The position numbers and the translations under genes were made by a program. The notes beneath the pieces are model-generated. The model worked only from the letters and a program-made list of their open reading frames with translations, did not search any database and was not told the DNA's origin. 64,000 bases of DNA, taken from contig JAPPGP010000186.1 of assembly GCA_028821395.1 (NCBI GenBank), positions 1-64,000 of the forward strand, read 5' to 3'. Origin of the DNA: Defluviicoccus sp. (GTDB taxonomy: Bacteria; Pseudomonadota; Alphaproteobacteria; MPNO01). Positions 45,010-53,600 of this stretch are shown piece by piece. Each line of letters starts with the position of its first letter. The first letter of the stretch is position 1.

Positions 45010-45507
45010 TTAAGAAGGTTTCTTCCAGTAGCTCTTCATCACGTCTTCGACCCAGCCCGGCTCGCGGATCTCGCTGCGCGGGGCGAAGGCGGTCATGTAG
45101 GGCTTGATGTCGATCACCGGCGTGCCGTCGATGGCATCGAGTCCCTGGACACGGACCGTCGTCCTCTCCACGCCCAGCACGCGGCACACCGTGGAGCCGA
45201 TCAGGTTGGGCCGGTAATGGCCGCGCTGGGCGAAGATCCCGGTGAGCGGCAGGTCGGGATCGTTGCGCGGGTGGCGCGCGCCGGTGACGATGGTCGAGGG
45301 ATCTGTGACGTGGAAGCGGAACAGGACGACGGCGTGGGAGAAGCCGTCGAGCCCGCGGATCGAATCGGCGCCGAGCCAGTCGGTGTCGAGCTCGATGGCG
45401 GCCTTCACGCTGTCCCAGTCGTCGTTGAACGGCTCCTTGCGCCCGCCGCGGACGAAGCCGATGGGGCGCAGCGCGACGGTCGCCGTCACGGCGCGTTCGG
45501 CGTCCAC
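45010..45507 (-). CDS. trmO: TrmO-like tRNA t6A37 methyltransferase
   Basis: A 165-residue TsaA/UPF0066 (TrmO) protein. The fold signature RPIGFVRGGRKEP, GLDGFSHAVVLFRFH, and RGHYRPNLIGSTVCRVLGVE is followed by GTPVIDIKPYM. E. coli TrmO methylates t6A to m6t6A in tRNA-Thr using SAM. The usual Arg-x-Pro segment (RSPxRPN) is altered to GHYRPN. It overlaps the nitroreductase gene by 22 bases and precedes the YrdC-like gene by 4 bases, so the three are co-transcribed. Confidence 0.85.
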   Translation of the reverse strand: MDAERAVTATVALRPIGFVRGGRKEPFNDDWDSVKAAIELDTDWLGADSIRGLDGFSHAVVLFRFHVTDPSTIVTGARHPRNDPDLPLTGIFAQRGHYRPNLIGSTVCRVLGVERTTVRVQGLDAIDGTPVIDIKPYMTAFAPRSEIREPGWVEDVMKSYWKKPS

Positions 45508-46067
45508 TCGCGGACCACGGTCTCGTACTCCGCCCGGGTGCGTTCGGCGGGCGGTTCCTTGGCGGTGCCGACATAGACGAAACCCGCCACCCGCTCGTTC
45601 TCGCCGCAGCCGAGCGCCGCCGCCACGTCGTCGTTATAGGCCGGCCACTCGGTCAGCCACTGCGCTGAGTAGCCGATGGCATGCGCCGCGTTGAGCATGT
45701 TCATGCAGACCGCGCCCGAGGACAGCGTCTGCTCCCATTCCGGGATCTTGTGCTCGGGCGTGATCCGCGAGGTGACCGCGACCACGACGGGGGCGCGCTG
45801 GAAGCGCTCGCGTTCGACCTCGATCAGCTCGTCGAACGCATCCGGGTTCTCCTTCTTGAACGCCTCCGCCAAGATATCGCCGAAGGCGGCCCGGGCGGCG
45901 CCCTTGATGACGGCGAACCGCCAGGGTCCGAGCTTTCCATGGTCCGGCACCCGCATGCCGGTCTTGAGGATCATGTCGAGCTCTTCGTCGCTCGGCCCCG
46001 GGTCGCCCAGATTGCGCGCCGTCACCGAGCGGCGGGTCATCAGAAAGTCCAAAATTTCGGCGTGCAT
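45486..46067 (-). CDS. Nitroreductase family protein
   Basis: A 193-residue FMN nitroreductase-like protein of the YdjA type. The N-terminal FMN segment TRRSVTARNLGDPGPSDEEL and the middle KLGPWRFAVIKG are typical. The segment SSGAVCMNMLNAAHAIGYS is followed by GCGENERVAGFVYVG at the C-terminus. Start ATG 46067 follows GAGGAGGAAAA. The reaction is unknown; it may reduce nitro, quinone or enone groups. It leads the TrmO-YrdC operon. Confidence 0.88.
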   Translation of the reverse strand: MHAEILDFLMTRRSVTARNLGDPGPSDEELDMILKTGMRVPDHGKLGPWRFAVIKGAARAAFGDILAEAFKKENPDAFDELIEVERERFQRAPVVVAVTSRITPEHKIPEWEQTLSSGAVCMNMLNAAHAIGYSAQWLTEWPAYNDDVAAALGCGENERVAGFVYVGTAKEPPAERTRAEYETVVREWTPNAP

Positions 46068-46157
46068 GTTTTCCTCCTCGCCGTCCGGGGCGGGGCAGGC
46101 CCTGCCCCGGACCCCGGCTCCTCCGTCCATGTCTATGGAAGCGATCCCGGGGCGGTT

Positions 46158-46430
46158 CTATTGCGCCGCCTGCCGGCCCGCAACCGCTTCGCGGAGACCA
46201 TCGAGCAGCCCTTCGAGCCGGGCCACCCGCTCCACCAGGGCGGTCAGCCGCTCGTCCACCCCGCCGATCCGCGCCTCCAGGCCGTCCATCCGCCTATCCA
46301 GGCTGTCCATCCACCGCTCGAGCCGTTGCTCCAGTCGGTCGATCCGGCGGTCCAGCCGGCCGAGCAGGGTAAGCATCGTCCCGGCCAGGGCGACCCCGAC
46401 GGCGAGGATGGCGATCAGCTCGGGCGACAT
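46158..46430 (-). CDS. Small membrane-anchored coiled-coil protein
   Basis: A 90-residue protein with an N-terminal transmembrane helix (LIAILAVGVALAGTMLTLL) followed by a heptad-rich coiled coil (RLDRRIDRLEQRLERWMDSL and on). The end ERVARLEGLLDGLREA is a pattern common in small proteobacterial proteins of unknown role. It lies 34 bases after the aryl-CoA ligase-like gene. Confidence 0.75.
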   Translation of the reverse strand: MSPELIAILAVGVALAGTMLTLLGRLDRRIDRLEQRLERWMDSLDRRMDGLEARIGGVDERLTALVERVARLEGLLDGLREAVAGRQAAQ

Positions 46431-46464
46431 GGGCCGAGCCTAGTGCAGGCTGCGCCGGATGTCA

Positions 46465-48111
46465 TCACCCGCCGGTCCCGGCGCGCTCGCGTTCGAGGGC
46501 GCGCAGCGCGCCACGCTGGATCTTGCCCGTCGGGGTCAACGGCAGGGCGTCGACGAACTCGATGGCGCGCGGGTACTTGAAGGCGGAGATCTGCGATTTC
46601 ACGTAGTCCTGCAGCTCCTCGGCCAGGGTGGAGTCGCCCACCGCTCCGTCGAAGAGCGCGACGAAGGCCTTCACGATCGCGCCGCGGTCGGGATCGGGCG
46701 AGCCGACGACGGCGCATTCGCGCACGCTCGGGTGTTCGAGCAGCACCGCCTCGACCTCCAGCCCCGAGACGTTGTACCCGCTGGTCAGGATCATGTCGTC
46801 GGTGCGCGCCTCGTAGTAGACATAGCCGTCCTCGTCGACGCGGCAGAGATCGCCCGACAGGTTCCAGCCGTCGCGCACGTATTTCGCCTGGCGCTCGGCG
46901 TCGTCGAGATAGCGGCAGCCGTTGGGGCCCCTGACGATCATCTGGCCGATCTCGCCCGGCGCGGTGTCCTCGAACTCTTCGTCGACCACCCGCACCCGGA
47001 AGCCCGGTATCTCCTTGCCGATGGCGCCCGGCCTGATGTCGTCGCCGGCGGCCGAGATGAAGATGTGCAGAAGCTCCGAGATGCCGAGCCCGTTGATCAT
47101 CGAGACCCCGGTGATGTCCTTCCAGCGCTCGAACACCGCTGGCGCCAGCGGCTCCCCGCCGCCGACGCAGACCCGGAGGCTGGACAGGTCGTAGCTCGCG
47201 GCCTCCTCCAGCATCAGCTTGTAGCCCGAGGGCGTCGAGAAGCAGACCGTCGCGCGGGTCTTCTCGATGGTCTCCAGCAGCAGCTTCGGCGTCGCCCGCT
47301 CCAGCAGCACGGTCTCGGCGCCGAAGCGAGGCGCGTCGACCAGGAAGGCACAGAGCCCGTACAAAAAGGCGATCTGCGGCGAGCCGCAGACGATGTCGCC
47401 CGGGCGGATGTCGACGATGCGCCCGGCGAAGCAGTCGGCGGCGGCGAGCAGGTCGCGGTGGAAGTGGATGGTTCCCTTGGGCGTCCCGGTCGAGCCCGAG
47501 GTGAAGCCGACGATGGCGACGTCCTCGGCGGCGGTGTCGACATTGGCGAAGGTCGCGGGCTTGGCCTCGGCGAGGGCCTCCAGACCGTCCGCCGGGTCGC
47601 CGAAATAGAGCACGCGGCGGAGGTCGGCGCAGGACGGCGCCGCCGCCTCGATATCGGCGGCCAGATCGCGATGGGAAATCGCCAGTTGAATCCGCGCCTT
47701 GCCGGCGATGTACTCGATCTCCCGGGCGCGCAGCGTCGGCATGGTGGTGACCGCGACCCCGCCCGCCTTGAGCACCGCGTACCAGGCAGCCGCCAGCATC
47801 GGGTGGTTGCCCGAGCGCAGCAGCACTCGGTTGCCGGGGACCAGCCCGCAATCCTCGACCAGGAAATTGGCGATGCGGTTGGCCCGGGCCAAGACCTCGC
47901 CATAGGTCCAGACCGACCCGCCGAAGCGGAACATGGGCTTGTCCGCCGAGCCGCCCGCCGCCTGCCGGTCGAGCAGCTCGACGGCGGCGTTGAACCGCGC
48001 CGGGTAGGCGGCGAGCTCCGGCAGGACGGAATAGTCCATCTCCGGCCACAGCGCGCGCGGCGGCAGGTTGTCATTGAGGAAGTGGTCGACATGCGCAGAC
48101 GGTTCGCTCAT
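46465..48111 (-). CDS. AMP-dependent acyl/aryl-CoA ligase (benzoate/2-aminobenzoate-CoA ligase-like)
   Basis: A 548-residue adenylate-forming enzyme. The ATP loop GFTSGSTGTPKGTIHFHRD is at about residue 183. SGDLCRVDEDGYVYYEARTD carries the hinge and motif A8 region, and the C-terminal catalytic Lys motif is PTGKIQRG. The N-terminal DNLPPRALWPEM and YSVLPELAAYP segments are like 2-aminobenzoate- and benzoate-CoA ligases. The gene is leftward and divergent from the toxin-antitoxin pair. It probably activates an aromatic acid for degradation. Confidence 0.87.
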   Translation of the reverse strand: MSEPSAHVDHFLNDNLPPRALWPEMDYSVLPELAAYPARFNAAVELLDRQAAGGSADKPMFRFGGSVWTYGEVLARANRIANFLVEDCGLVPGNRVLLRSGNHPMLAAAWYAVLKAGGVAVTTMPTLRAREIEYIAGKARIQLAISHRDLAADIEAAAPSCADLRRVLYFGDPADGLEALAEAKPATFANVDTAAEDVAIVGFTSGSTGTPKGTIHFHRDLLAAADCFAGRIVDIRPGDIVCGSPQIAFLYGLCAFLVDAPRFGAETVLLERATPKLLLETIEKTRATVCFSTPSGYKLMLEEAASYDLSSLRVCVGGGEPLAPAVFERWKDITGVSMINGLGISELLHIFISAAGDDIRPGAIGKEIPGFRVRVVDEEFEDTAPGEIGQMIVRGPNGCRYLDDAERQAKYVRDGWNLSGDLCRVDEDGYVYYEARTDDMILTSGYNVSGLEVEAVLLEHPSVRECAVVGSPDPDRGAIVKAFVALFDGAVGDSTLAEELQDYVKSQISAFKYPRAIEFVDALPLTPTGKIQRGALRALERERAGTGG

Positions 48112-48175
48112 CGGCGGAACCTAGCCGCGCCGCCATGGCGAGCCAAGGGGCGCTGGCTCCAACGCCATGATTGTC

Positions 48176-48195
48176 TTGACCAAGCACTTGACCAA
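48176..48195 (+). promoter_or_regulatory. Tandem TTGACCAA repeats before a toxin-antitoxin pair
   Basis: Two TTGACCAA units lie 12 bases apart (48176-48183 and 48188-48195), about 50 bases before the antitoxin ATG. Either unit could act as a -35 box (TTGACC), and the close repeat is a candidate operator for autoregulation by the Phd-like antitoxin. The -10 is unclear. Confidence 0.4.
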
Positions 48196-48244
48196 CGTTA
48201 GCGTCCGGCCTCCAACTACGAACGGCGCAGGGAACACCGAAAAC

Positions 48245-48487
48245 ATGGCACGCCACGTCAAGATCGGAGAAGCCAAGACGCACCTGTCCGCGCTGCTCGC
48301 GCGCGTCGAGGCCGGCGAAGAGCTCGTGATCTGCCGCGGCTCCACGCCGATCGCCCGCGTCACGCGAATCGTTTCCGCCACCGATCACGCAGCCCTCGTC
48401 GAAACTCTCCGCCGGGAAAGAGCCAAGCAGCAGCCGGTGACCACGGCCGAAATCCTTGCCTGGCGACACGAAGGGCACGCGCGCTGA
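48245..48487 (+). CDS. Phd/YefM-type antitoxin
   Basis: An 80-residue antitoxin. The N-terminal DNA-binding fold (HVKIGEAKTHLSALLARVEAGEELVICR) is typical of Phd/YefM/VapB, followed by ARVTRI. The C-terminal part is expected to wrap the toxin. The ATG at 48245 is chosen over the ORF start at 48167. Its last base overlaps the toxin start (TGATGG). Confidence 0.9.
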   Translation: MARHVKIGEAKTHLSALLARVEAGEELVICRGSTPIARVTRIVSATDHAALVETLRRERAKQQPVTTAEILAWRHEGHAR

Positions 48488-48888
48488 TGGCATTGGTGAT
48501 CGACGCCTCTATCGCGGCCGCCTGGCTGCTGCCCGACGAACGGGCCGAACTGGCGGAAACGGCCATTAGGCGGCTCGCTGACGAAACCGCCAGCGTTCCG
48601 GACCTTTTCTGGCACGAGCTCCGCAACATCCTGATTTCCGCCGAGCGCCGCGGACGCATCGACCGGCACCATGCAGACGCTTCCCTGGCGCGCATCCGGG
48701 GGCTTCCGATCCACGCTCCGCGCCAGGCTGAGGACGCTCACGTTCTTGCCCTGGCGCGGCGTCACCGCCTGACCGCCTACGACTCCAGCTATCTCGCTCT
48801 GGCGATCCAGGAACATTGTCCGCTGGCCACGCTCGACCGCCAGTTGAACGATGCCGCTACGGCGGAAGGATTGCCGGGATTCGCCTGA
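48487..48888 (+). CDS. vapC: PIN-domain ribonuclease toxin (VapC type)
   Basis: A 133-residue PIN nuclease. The acidic residues are Asp6 (LVIDASI), Glu in FWHELRN, Asp in YDSSYLALA and Asp in ATLDRQL, giving the four-acid Mg site. This kind of toxin cleaves RNA and is neutralised by the upstream Phd-type protein. Its start overlaps the antitoxin stop, the classical arrangement of vapBC-type modules. Confidence 0.92.
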   Translation: MALVIDASIAAAWLLPDERAELAETAIRRLADETASVPDLFWHELRNILISAERRGRIDRHHADASLARIRGLPIHAPRQAEDAHVLALARRHRLTAYDSSYLALAIQEHCPLATLDRQLNDAATAEGLPGFA

Positions 48889-48987
48889 TCCCATCCTCCG
48901 GCCCTGTCGACGAACGCCGCTCCGTGGCGGTTCCATCCGGGGCGGATACGCTATAGGGTCCGGCGCCCGCCACGAAGGTCGCCGCCG

Positions 48988-51000
48988 ATGAACCCGATCG
49001 TCCGTCTCGAGCTGATCCGCGAATCGCTGATCGCCGTGGTCAACGAGATGCGCGCCAACATCATCCACTCGTCCTACGCGCCGATCATCTACGAGGGGCA
49101 CGATTTCTCCTGCGCGCTGATGTCGGCCGATGGGCGGCAGATTGCCCAGGGGCTGGCCGACCATCCGCTGCACATCTTCGCCGTGCCCTATTCGACGCAG
49201 CGCGTGGTCGAGGCCTTCGCCGGCGACATCCACGAGGGCGATTTGTTCCTGCACAACGACCCCTATACCGGCGGCACCCATCTGAACGACGTGCTGCTGC
49301 TGCACCCGGTGTTCTTCGAGGGCGATCTCGCCATGTTCGCCGCCATCCGCTGCCACTGGAACGACGTGGGCGGGATGACGCCGGGCAGCCTGTCGGGAAG
49401 GGTGAACGAGGTCTACCAGGAGGGGATGCGGATCACGCCGACCAGGATCTGCTCGAAGGGCGACATGAACGACGCCTTCCTCGAGCTCCTGTTCAACAAC
49501 ATGCGGGGGCGCAACGAACGCCTCGGCGACTTCAACGCGATGCTGGGGACGGGCCGCAAGGCGGCCGAGCATATCGGACGGCTGTTCGTGCGCTTCGGCG
49601 GGCAGGGGCTGCTCGACGGGATCGAGGAGCTGATGCGGCGCTCGGAGGGCCTGCTGCGCGCCAGGATCGCCGAATGCCCGGACGGCGTCTATTTCGCCGA
49701 GGGCTATATCGAGAGCGACGGCACCAACCCCGAGCCGCTGGTCGTCCGCCTCCGGCTCACCGTGGACGGCGAGGCGATCACCGCCGATTTCACCGGCACG
49801 TCGGCGCAGACCAACGGGCCGACCAATTGCGGGCCGGCGATGGCGCTCAACGGGGCCGGCACCATCGTCAAGGCCTTCCTCGATCCGAAGACGCCGATCA
49901 ACCACGGCTCGTTCAACCCGATTACCGTGATCGCGCCCGAGCGCAGCATCGTCAACGCGCGCGAGACCGCGCCCTGCGGCGGCATGGCGGAGGTCAAGTT
50001 CCTGATCGATGCCGTCGTCGCCCAGGCGATGAGCCAGGTGGTGCCGGAGATGAGCGTGGGCGACCTCAAGGGCGGGGCCAACCACATCCACATCGCCGGC
50101 CCCGCGCCCACCGGCGAGGGCACCTATATCCACTACGAATGGCCGGCGGGCGGCACCGGCGCGTCCCTCGGCGTCGACGGCAACAACGCGTGCCGCAGCT
50201 ACAACGAGGGCGACTTCAACTCCATTCAGTCGGTAGAGACCGTCGAAGGCGCGTTCCCGCTGCGCGTCGAGCGCTGCGAGCTGCGCCGGGGCTGCTGCGG
50301 CGACGGCGCGTCTCGCGGCGGGTTCGGGCTGCGCCGCGACATCCGAATCCTCGGCGAGAGCGCGATGCTGTCCGTGCTGTCGGAGAAGAACGTCATCCCG
50401 CCCTACGGCGTCGAGGGCGGCAAGGCGGGGGCGTCCAACCGGTTCTTCGTCATCCGCGGCGGCGAGACGGTCGAGCCCTCCGACATGCCGGGCAAGGTGT
50501 CGGGCTTCCGGCTGGAGGCGGGCGACGTTGTGCGCGAGGAGACCGCCGGCGGCGGCGGTCACGGCGATCCGCTCTCGCGAGATCCGGAGCGGGTGCGGGA
50601 GGACGTGGTGGGGGACTACCTGACCCCCGGCCAGGCCGAACGCCGCTACGGCGTGGTGCTCGGCCCCGACCTCGAGGTCGATACGCAAGCGACGCGGACG
50701 AAGCGGGAGGCGCTGGCGGCCGCGCGGCCGAGACCGCGGATCGAGGCGGCGAACGAGGAGATGTTCGACGGCACCAGGCGCCGCGTCATCGTGCCCGCCC
50801 GGATCGCCGAGCAGGCCGGCATCGCCGACGGCGCCCTGGTCGAGGTCTCGACCGGCCGCGGCGCGCCGCTCAGGGCCTGGGCGCGGATCGCCGACGAGGG
50901 CTCGGCCGTGCTCGCCGGTGCATCCAGCCTCGCCATCGTCCGTGCCTCTCCAGGCGACCCGATAGAGATCGCAGCCGCCCGCTCGGTTCCCGAGCTATAG
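48988..51000 (+). CDS. hyuB: Hydantoinase B/oxoprolinase family protein with C-terminal extension
   Basis: A 670-residue HyuB-type subunit. The signature region (EMRANIIHSSYAPIIYEG), the VPEMSVGDLKGGANHI segment and GGGGHGDPLSRDPERVREDV close the usual 570-590-residue body. Beyond this, residues ~590-670 form an extra compact region (RRRVIVPARIAEQAGIADGA and on) that resembles a small beta-barrel. HyuA/HyuB pairs split hydantoins or 5-oxoproline with ATP. The expected hyuA partner lies about 3.8 kb further on, not adjacent. Confidence 0.88.
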   Translation: MNPIVRLELIRESLIAVVNEMRANIIHSSYAPIIYEGHDFSCALMSADGRQIAQGLADHPLHIFAVPYSTQRVVEAFAGDIHEGDLFLHNDPYTGGTHLNDVLLLHPVFFEGDLAMFAAIRCHWNDVGGMTPGSLSGRVNEVYQEGMRITPTRICSKGDMNDAFLELLFNNMRGRNERLGDFNAMLGTGRKAAEHIGRLFVRFGGQGLLDGIEELMRRSEGLLRARIAECPDGVYFAEGYIESDGTNPEPLVVRLRLTVDGEAITADFTGTSAQTNGPTNCGPAMALNGAGTIVKAFLDPKTPINHGSFNPITVIAPERSIVNARETAPCGGMAEVKFLIDAVVAQAMSQVVPEMSVGDLKGGANHIHIAGPAPTGEGTYIHYEWPAGGTGASLGVDGNNACRSYNEGDFNSIQSVETVEGAFPLRVERCELRRGCCGDGASRGGFGLRRDIRILGESAMLSVLSEKNVIPPYGVEGGKAGASNRFFVIRGGETVEPSDMPGKVSGFRLEAGDVVREETAGGGGHGDPLSRDPERVREDVVGDYLTPGQAERRYGVVLGPDLEVDTQATRTKREALAAARPRPRIEAANEEMFDGTRRRVIVPARIAEQAGIADGALVEVSTGRGAPLRAWARIADEGSAVLAGASSLAIVRASPGDPIEIAAARSVPEL

Positions 51001-51029
51001 CCTAAAATTTCGTTTCATGCAAATAATGC

Positions 51030-51058
51030 TTGACATGGGACGCAATTTATAGTAAATT
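51030..51058 (+). promoter_or_regulatory. Strong candidate promoter of the CysN-CysC-like gene
   Basis: A perfect TTGACA is followed after 17 bases by TAAATT, within an AT-rich pocket (51001-51065) that contrasts with the surrounding GC-rich DNA. The coding start (GTG) follows about 87 bases later. This is the clearest promoter in the window. Confidence 0.5.
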
Positions 51059-51144
51059 CTCTACGGTGGAGAATTGAGGGCGGGAAGGCGGTTGCGGCGA
51101 GTCGAGCTCCTCCCTGTCGTCACACCGAGCGGAGCCCCGGGGCG

Positions 51145-52590
51145 GTGACGGATGCGGACGCGTCGGGCGGCTCGAAGCCGGAGCTCCGCTTCGTCGTCTG
51201 CGGCGCGGCCGACGCTGCCGCTTTCTCTTTCGAGACCGATACCCGCCGGTTCGTTGGCTTCGACATGCCCGACGGCGGGCGATACACGCGGAATTGGTTC
51301 GCCGAGGCGGCGAGCGCCGACCTCGCTCTCGTCTTGGCCGATGCCCGCACCGGCGTTTCGGCCCGGACCCGGCGGCACCTCTATATCGCCGCGCTGGCGG
51401 GGGTCCGCCGGGCGATCCTGGCGGTCGACAATGTGGACCTGTTGGATTGCGGCGGCGACGCGTTCGCGGCCATATCCGAGGAATGTCGCGGGTTCGCGCG
51501 CGAGCTCGGGATAGACGAGGTCGACGCCGTTCCACTCTCCGCCCGCGCCGGAGAGGATGTCTTCGCGGCCCCCTGGCATGACGGCCCGACGCTGATGAAA
51601 GCGCTCGAGGGTGCCGAGATCGATCGCGGCGATACGGCGGCGGAGCGGGAGCGACCGACGCGATCGGCCGACCAGTTCGCCGTTCATTTGGTCTGGACGG
51701 GTGCCGAGCCGATGCTGCCGGGAAGGCCCTATGCGGTCCGTTTCGCCGGCGCGTCGGCTGTCGCGCAGGTGACCGATCTGACGCACCGGGTCGAGGTCGA
51801 GACGCTGAGGCATCTCGCCGCCAAGACGCTGGCGGCGAACCAGATCGGCTATTGCAAGATCGCGCTCGACCGTCCGGTCCCGTTCGACACCGGCGCGGCG
51901 GGCGCGTTCGAGCTGGCCGACCGGTTCAGCGGCGCCACGGTGGGGGCCGGCGCGATTCGCTTCGCGCTCCGCCGCGCTTCCAACATCGCCTGGCAGGAGA
52001 CCGGGATCGACAAGGCGGCGCGGGCCCGCGCGATCGGCCAGAGACCCTGCGTCGTCTGGCTGACCGGGCTGCCGGGGGCGGGCAAGTCGACCGTCGCCGA
52101 CCTCGTGGAACGGAAGCTGCAGGCGGCGGGGCGGCACACCTATCTGCTGGACGGGAACAATTTGCGCCACGGTCTCAACCGGGATCTCGGCTTCACCGAC
52201 CGGGACCGGGTGGAGAACATCCGCAGGGTCGCCGAGGTGGCGAAGCTGATGGTCGACGCCGGGTTGATCGTCATCGTCGCCCTGATCTCCCCGTTCCGCT
52301 CCGAACGGGCGATGGCGCGGGGGACGATGGAGGAGGGGGAGTTCTTCGAGGTGTTCGTGGACACCCCCGTCGAAGTCTGCGAGGCGCGCGATCCCCGGGG
52401 GCTGTACGCCAAGGCGCGGCGGGGAGAGCTGGCGAACTTCACCGGGATCGATTCGCCCTACGAGGCGCCGGAGACCCCCGATTTGCGCATCGACACGACG
52501 GCGCTCCCGGCCGACCGGGCGGCGGACGAGGTGCTGCGGCTGTTGCGGACCCGGGGCTCGAGGGCAGGGGACAGAGAGCGTTCGTCCTGA
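51145..52590 (+). CDS. APS kinase fused to a degenerate CysN-like region
   Basis: A 481-residue protein. Residues ~300-470 are a complete APS kinase with Walker [10 protein letters not shown] at 308-316, [12 protein letters not shown], and [12 protein letters not shown]. The rest matches CysN but is damaged. The GTPase P-loop position reads CGAADAAA (about 19-26) instead of GSVDDGKST. The DTPGH motif is DMPDG (40-44), and NKMD has become DNVD (95-98). The whole of CysN domain II is missing; domain III follows directly (about 178-280). CysN-CysC fusions normally have about 620-640 aa. No cysD is nearby. It probably retains APS kinase activity but not sulfurylase GTPase function. Start is GTG at 51145. 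Confidence 0.85.
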   Translation: MTDADASGGSKPELRFVVCGAADAAAFSFETDTRRFVGFDMPDGGRYTRNWFAEAASADLALVLADARTGVSARTRRHLYIAALAGVRRAILAVDNVDLLDCGGDAFAAISEECRGFARELGIDEVDAVPLSARAGEDVFAAPWHDGPTLMKALEGAEIDRGDTAAERERPTRSADQFAVHLVWTGAEPMLPGRPYAVRFAGASAVAQVTDLTHRVEVETLRHLAAKTLAANQIGYCKIALDRPVPFDTGAAGAFELADRFSGATVGAGAIRFALRRASNIAWQETGIDKAARARAIGQRPCVVWLTGLPGAGKSTVADLVERKLQAAGRHTYLLDGNNLRHGLNRDLGFTDRDRVENIRRVAEVAKLMVDAGLIVIVALISPFRSERAMARGTMEEGEFFEVFVDTPVEVCEARDPRGLYAKARRGELANFTGIDSPYEAPETPDLRIDTTALPADRAADEVLRLLRTRGSRAGDRERSS

Positions 52591-52602
52591 GGGGTGCCGC
52601 GA

Positions 52603-53031
52603 TCACCCGGTCTCTTCGACCAAGCGTTCCCTGAACTCGACCGGGGTCAGGATCGGAACGGCGGAGCTTCCGGCACGTGCCAGCAGACCCTTGTCGCCGG
52701 TGACCAGGGCGTCCGCTTCGGCGGCAAGGGCCAAGGCGGGGAACGGCCGGTCGAACGGGTCGGGGCAGTGGGGAATTCCGCTGAAGCTCAGGACGGCGAT
52801 CGCCTCGCACCGGGGCAGGTAGTCGCCCAGAAGGTGTTCGCGGTCGTCTTCGGTCAGAGCGAATTTCGGGTGGGCCAGAACGCGGATCAGCTCTTCCGTC
52901 GTGGCCCGGCTGGCCAGCGGGCGGATGGAGCCCGATTGCCAGGCGTGCCGCAGCCAGGCGAGCGAGTGCGCCGGGAACAGCAATGCCGAGAGCAGCACAT
53001 TGGTGTCGAGCACCACGCGCGGCGCGGTCAT
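52603..53031 (-). CDS. PIN-domain toxin (COG1569-like)
   Basis: A 142-residue PIN nuclease of the group often called putative toxin component. The sequence begins MTAPRVVLDTNVLLSALL and retains ALVTGDKGLL, placing the first and third acidic residues. A conserved Glu is in TTEEL. ATG 53031 is chosen because it coincides with the expected ATGA junction of the antitoxin; the ORF extends 11 codons upstream only as an overlap. It ends 12 bases from the convergent APS kinase gene. Confidence 0.88.
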   Translation of the reverse strand: MTAPRVVLDTNVLLSALLFPAHSLAWLRHAWQSGSIRPLASRATTEELIRVLAHPKFALTEDDREHLLGDYLPRCEAIAVLSFSGIPHCPDPFDRPFPALALAAEADALVTGDKGLLARAGSSAVPILTPVEFRERLVEETG

Positions 53032-53263
53032 CGGTCTCGCGGTCGCCGCCGCGGGCCCACGCAACCGCGTCGGCCATGTCCTTCTCGCTCATCCCAAGCT
53101 CGGCGAGCTTGGCGCGCACGGCATCCGCCCGGTTGAGGCGTACGGGGGTCAGCACGATCCTTCCCTGGTCCTGCGAGACTTCGAAATACTCGGTCCCCGG
53201 ACAGAACGCCAGGACCGCCTTCGGCAGCGTCAGCTGGTTCTTGGAGGTGAACTTGGCCAGCAT
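53028..53263 (-). pseudogene. AbrB/SpoVT-type antitoxin with a probable frameshift near its 3' end
   Basis: The N-terminus MLAKFTSKNQLTLPKAVLA is an AbrB-like swapped-hairpin antitoxin domain, followed by a helix containing MSEKDMADAVAWARG. The frame then runs on through the toxin gene with no stop for about 190 more codons, which is not credible. One added base in the GGCGGC run just after WARG would give a stop at TGA 53028-53030, overlapping the toxin ATG as ATGA, the standard layout. A one-base deletion or a sequencing error is the likely reason. The TTG at 53275 is an alternative start. Confidence 0.7.
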
Positions 53264-53600
53264 GGTCGTTTCCAATTGTAAGGTAGTAAGGAAAACATAC
53301 GAATTCCTACCCCAGGCTTAAACCTCCGCACAACGCCTCTGCCCGGGGCGACGGATATCGCCGTCCCGCGCGTGTCAGGGAGGCATGAGGGGACGATCGC
53401 CATGAAGGGCCTCGCGAGCTTCATCGTGCTCGACCGCTTCGGCCTCGGGGCGCGACATCCGTTCCACGACCGACTGCGAGAGCCTTTTCAAGGGGGTGCA
53501 GATCGGCCACCTTGGGGTCTCTCCCGCCGCCGTCGAAGACGCGGTCTTCCTCGACAGCCGCGACCTCGCGCCGGCTGACCATCGCATGGAGGTTTGGGCA
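53264..53600 (+). other. Intergenic stretch with a possible decayed ORF
   Basis: No intact gene. The first 50 bases are AT-rich and probably carry the toxin-antitoxin control region. From ATG 53402 the frame reads MKGLASFIVLDRFGLGA, and a one-base shift gives DIRSTTDCESLFKGVQIGHL and on to the yceI start. The combined reading looks like protein. This may be a broken gene of unknown family, or merely an upstream extension of yceI; evidence is weak. Confidence 0.25.

Noticed and set aside
48385-50688. A 767-aa minus-strand ORF
   Set aside because: Antisense to hyuB and vapC; no recognisable motif.
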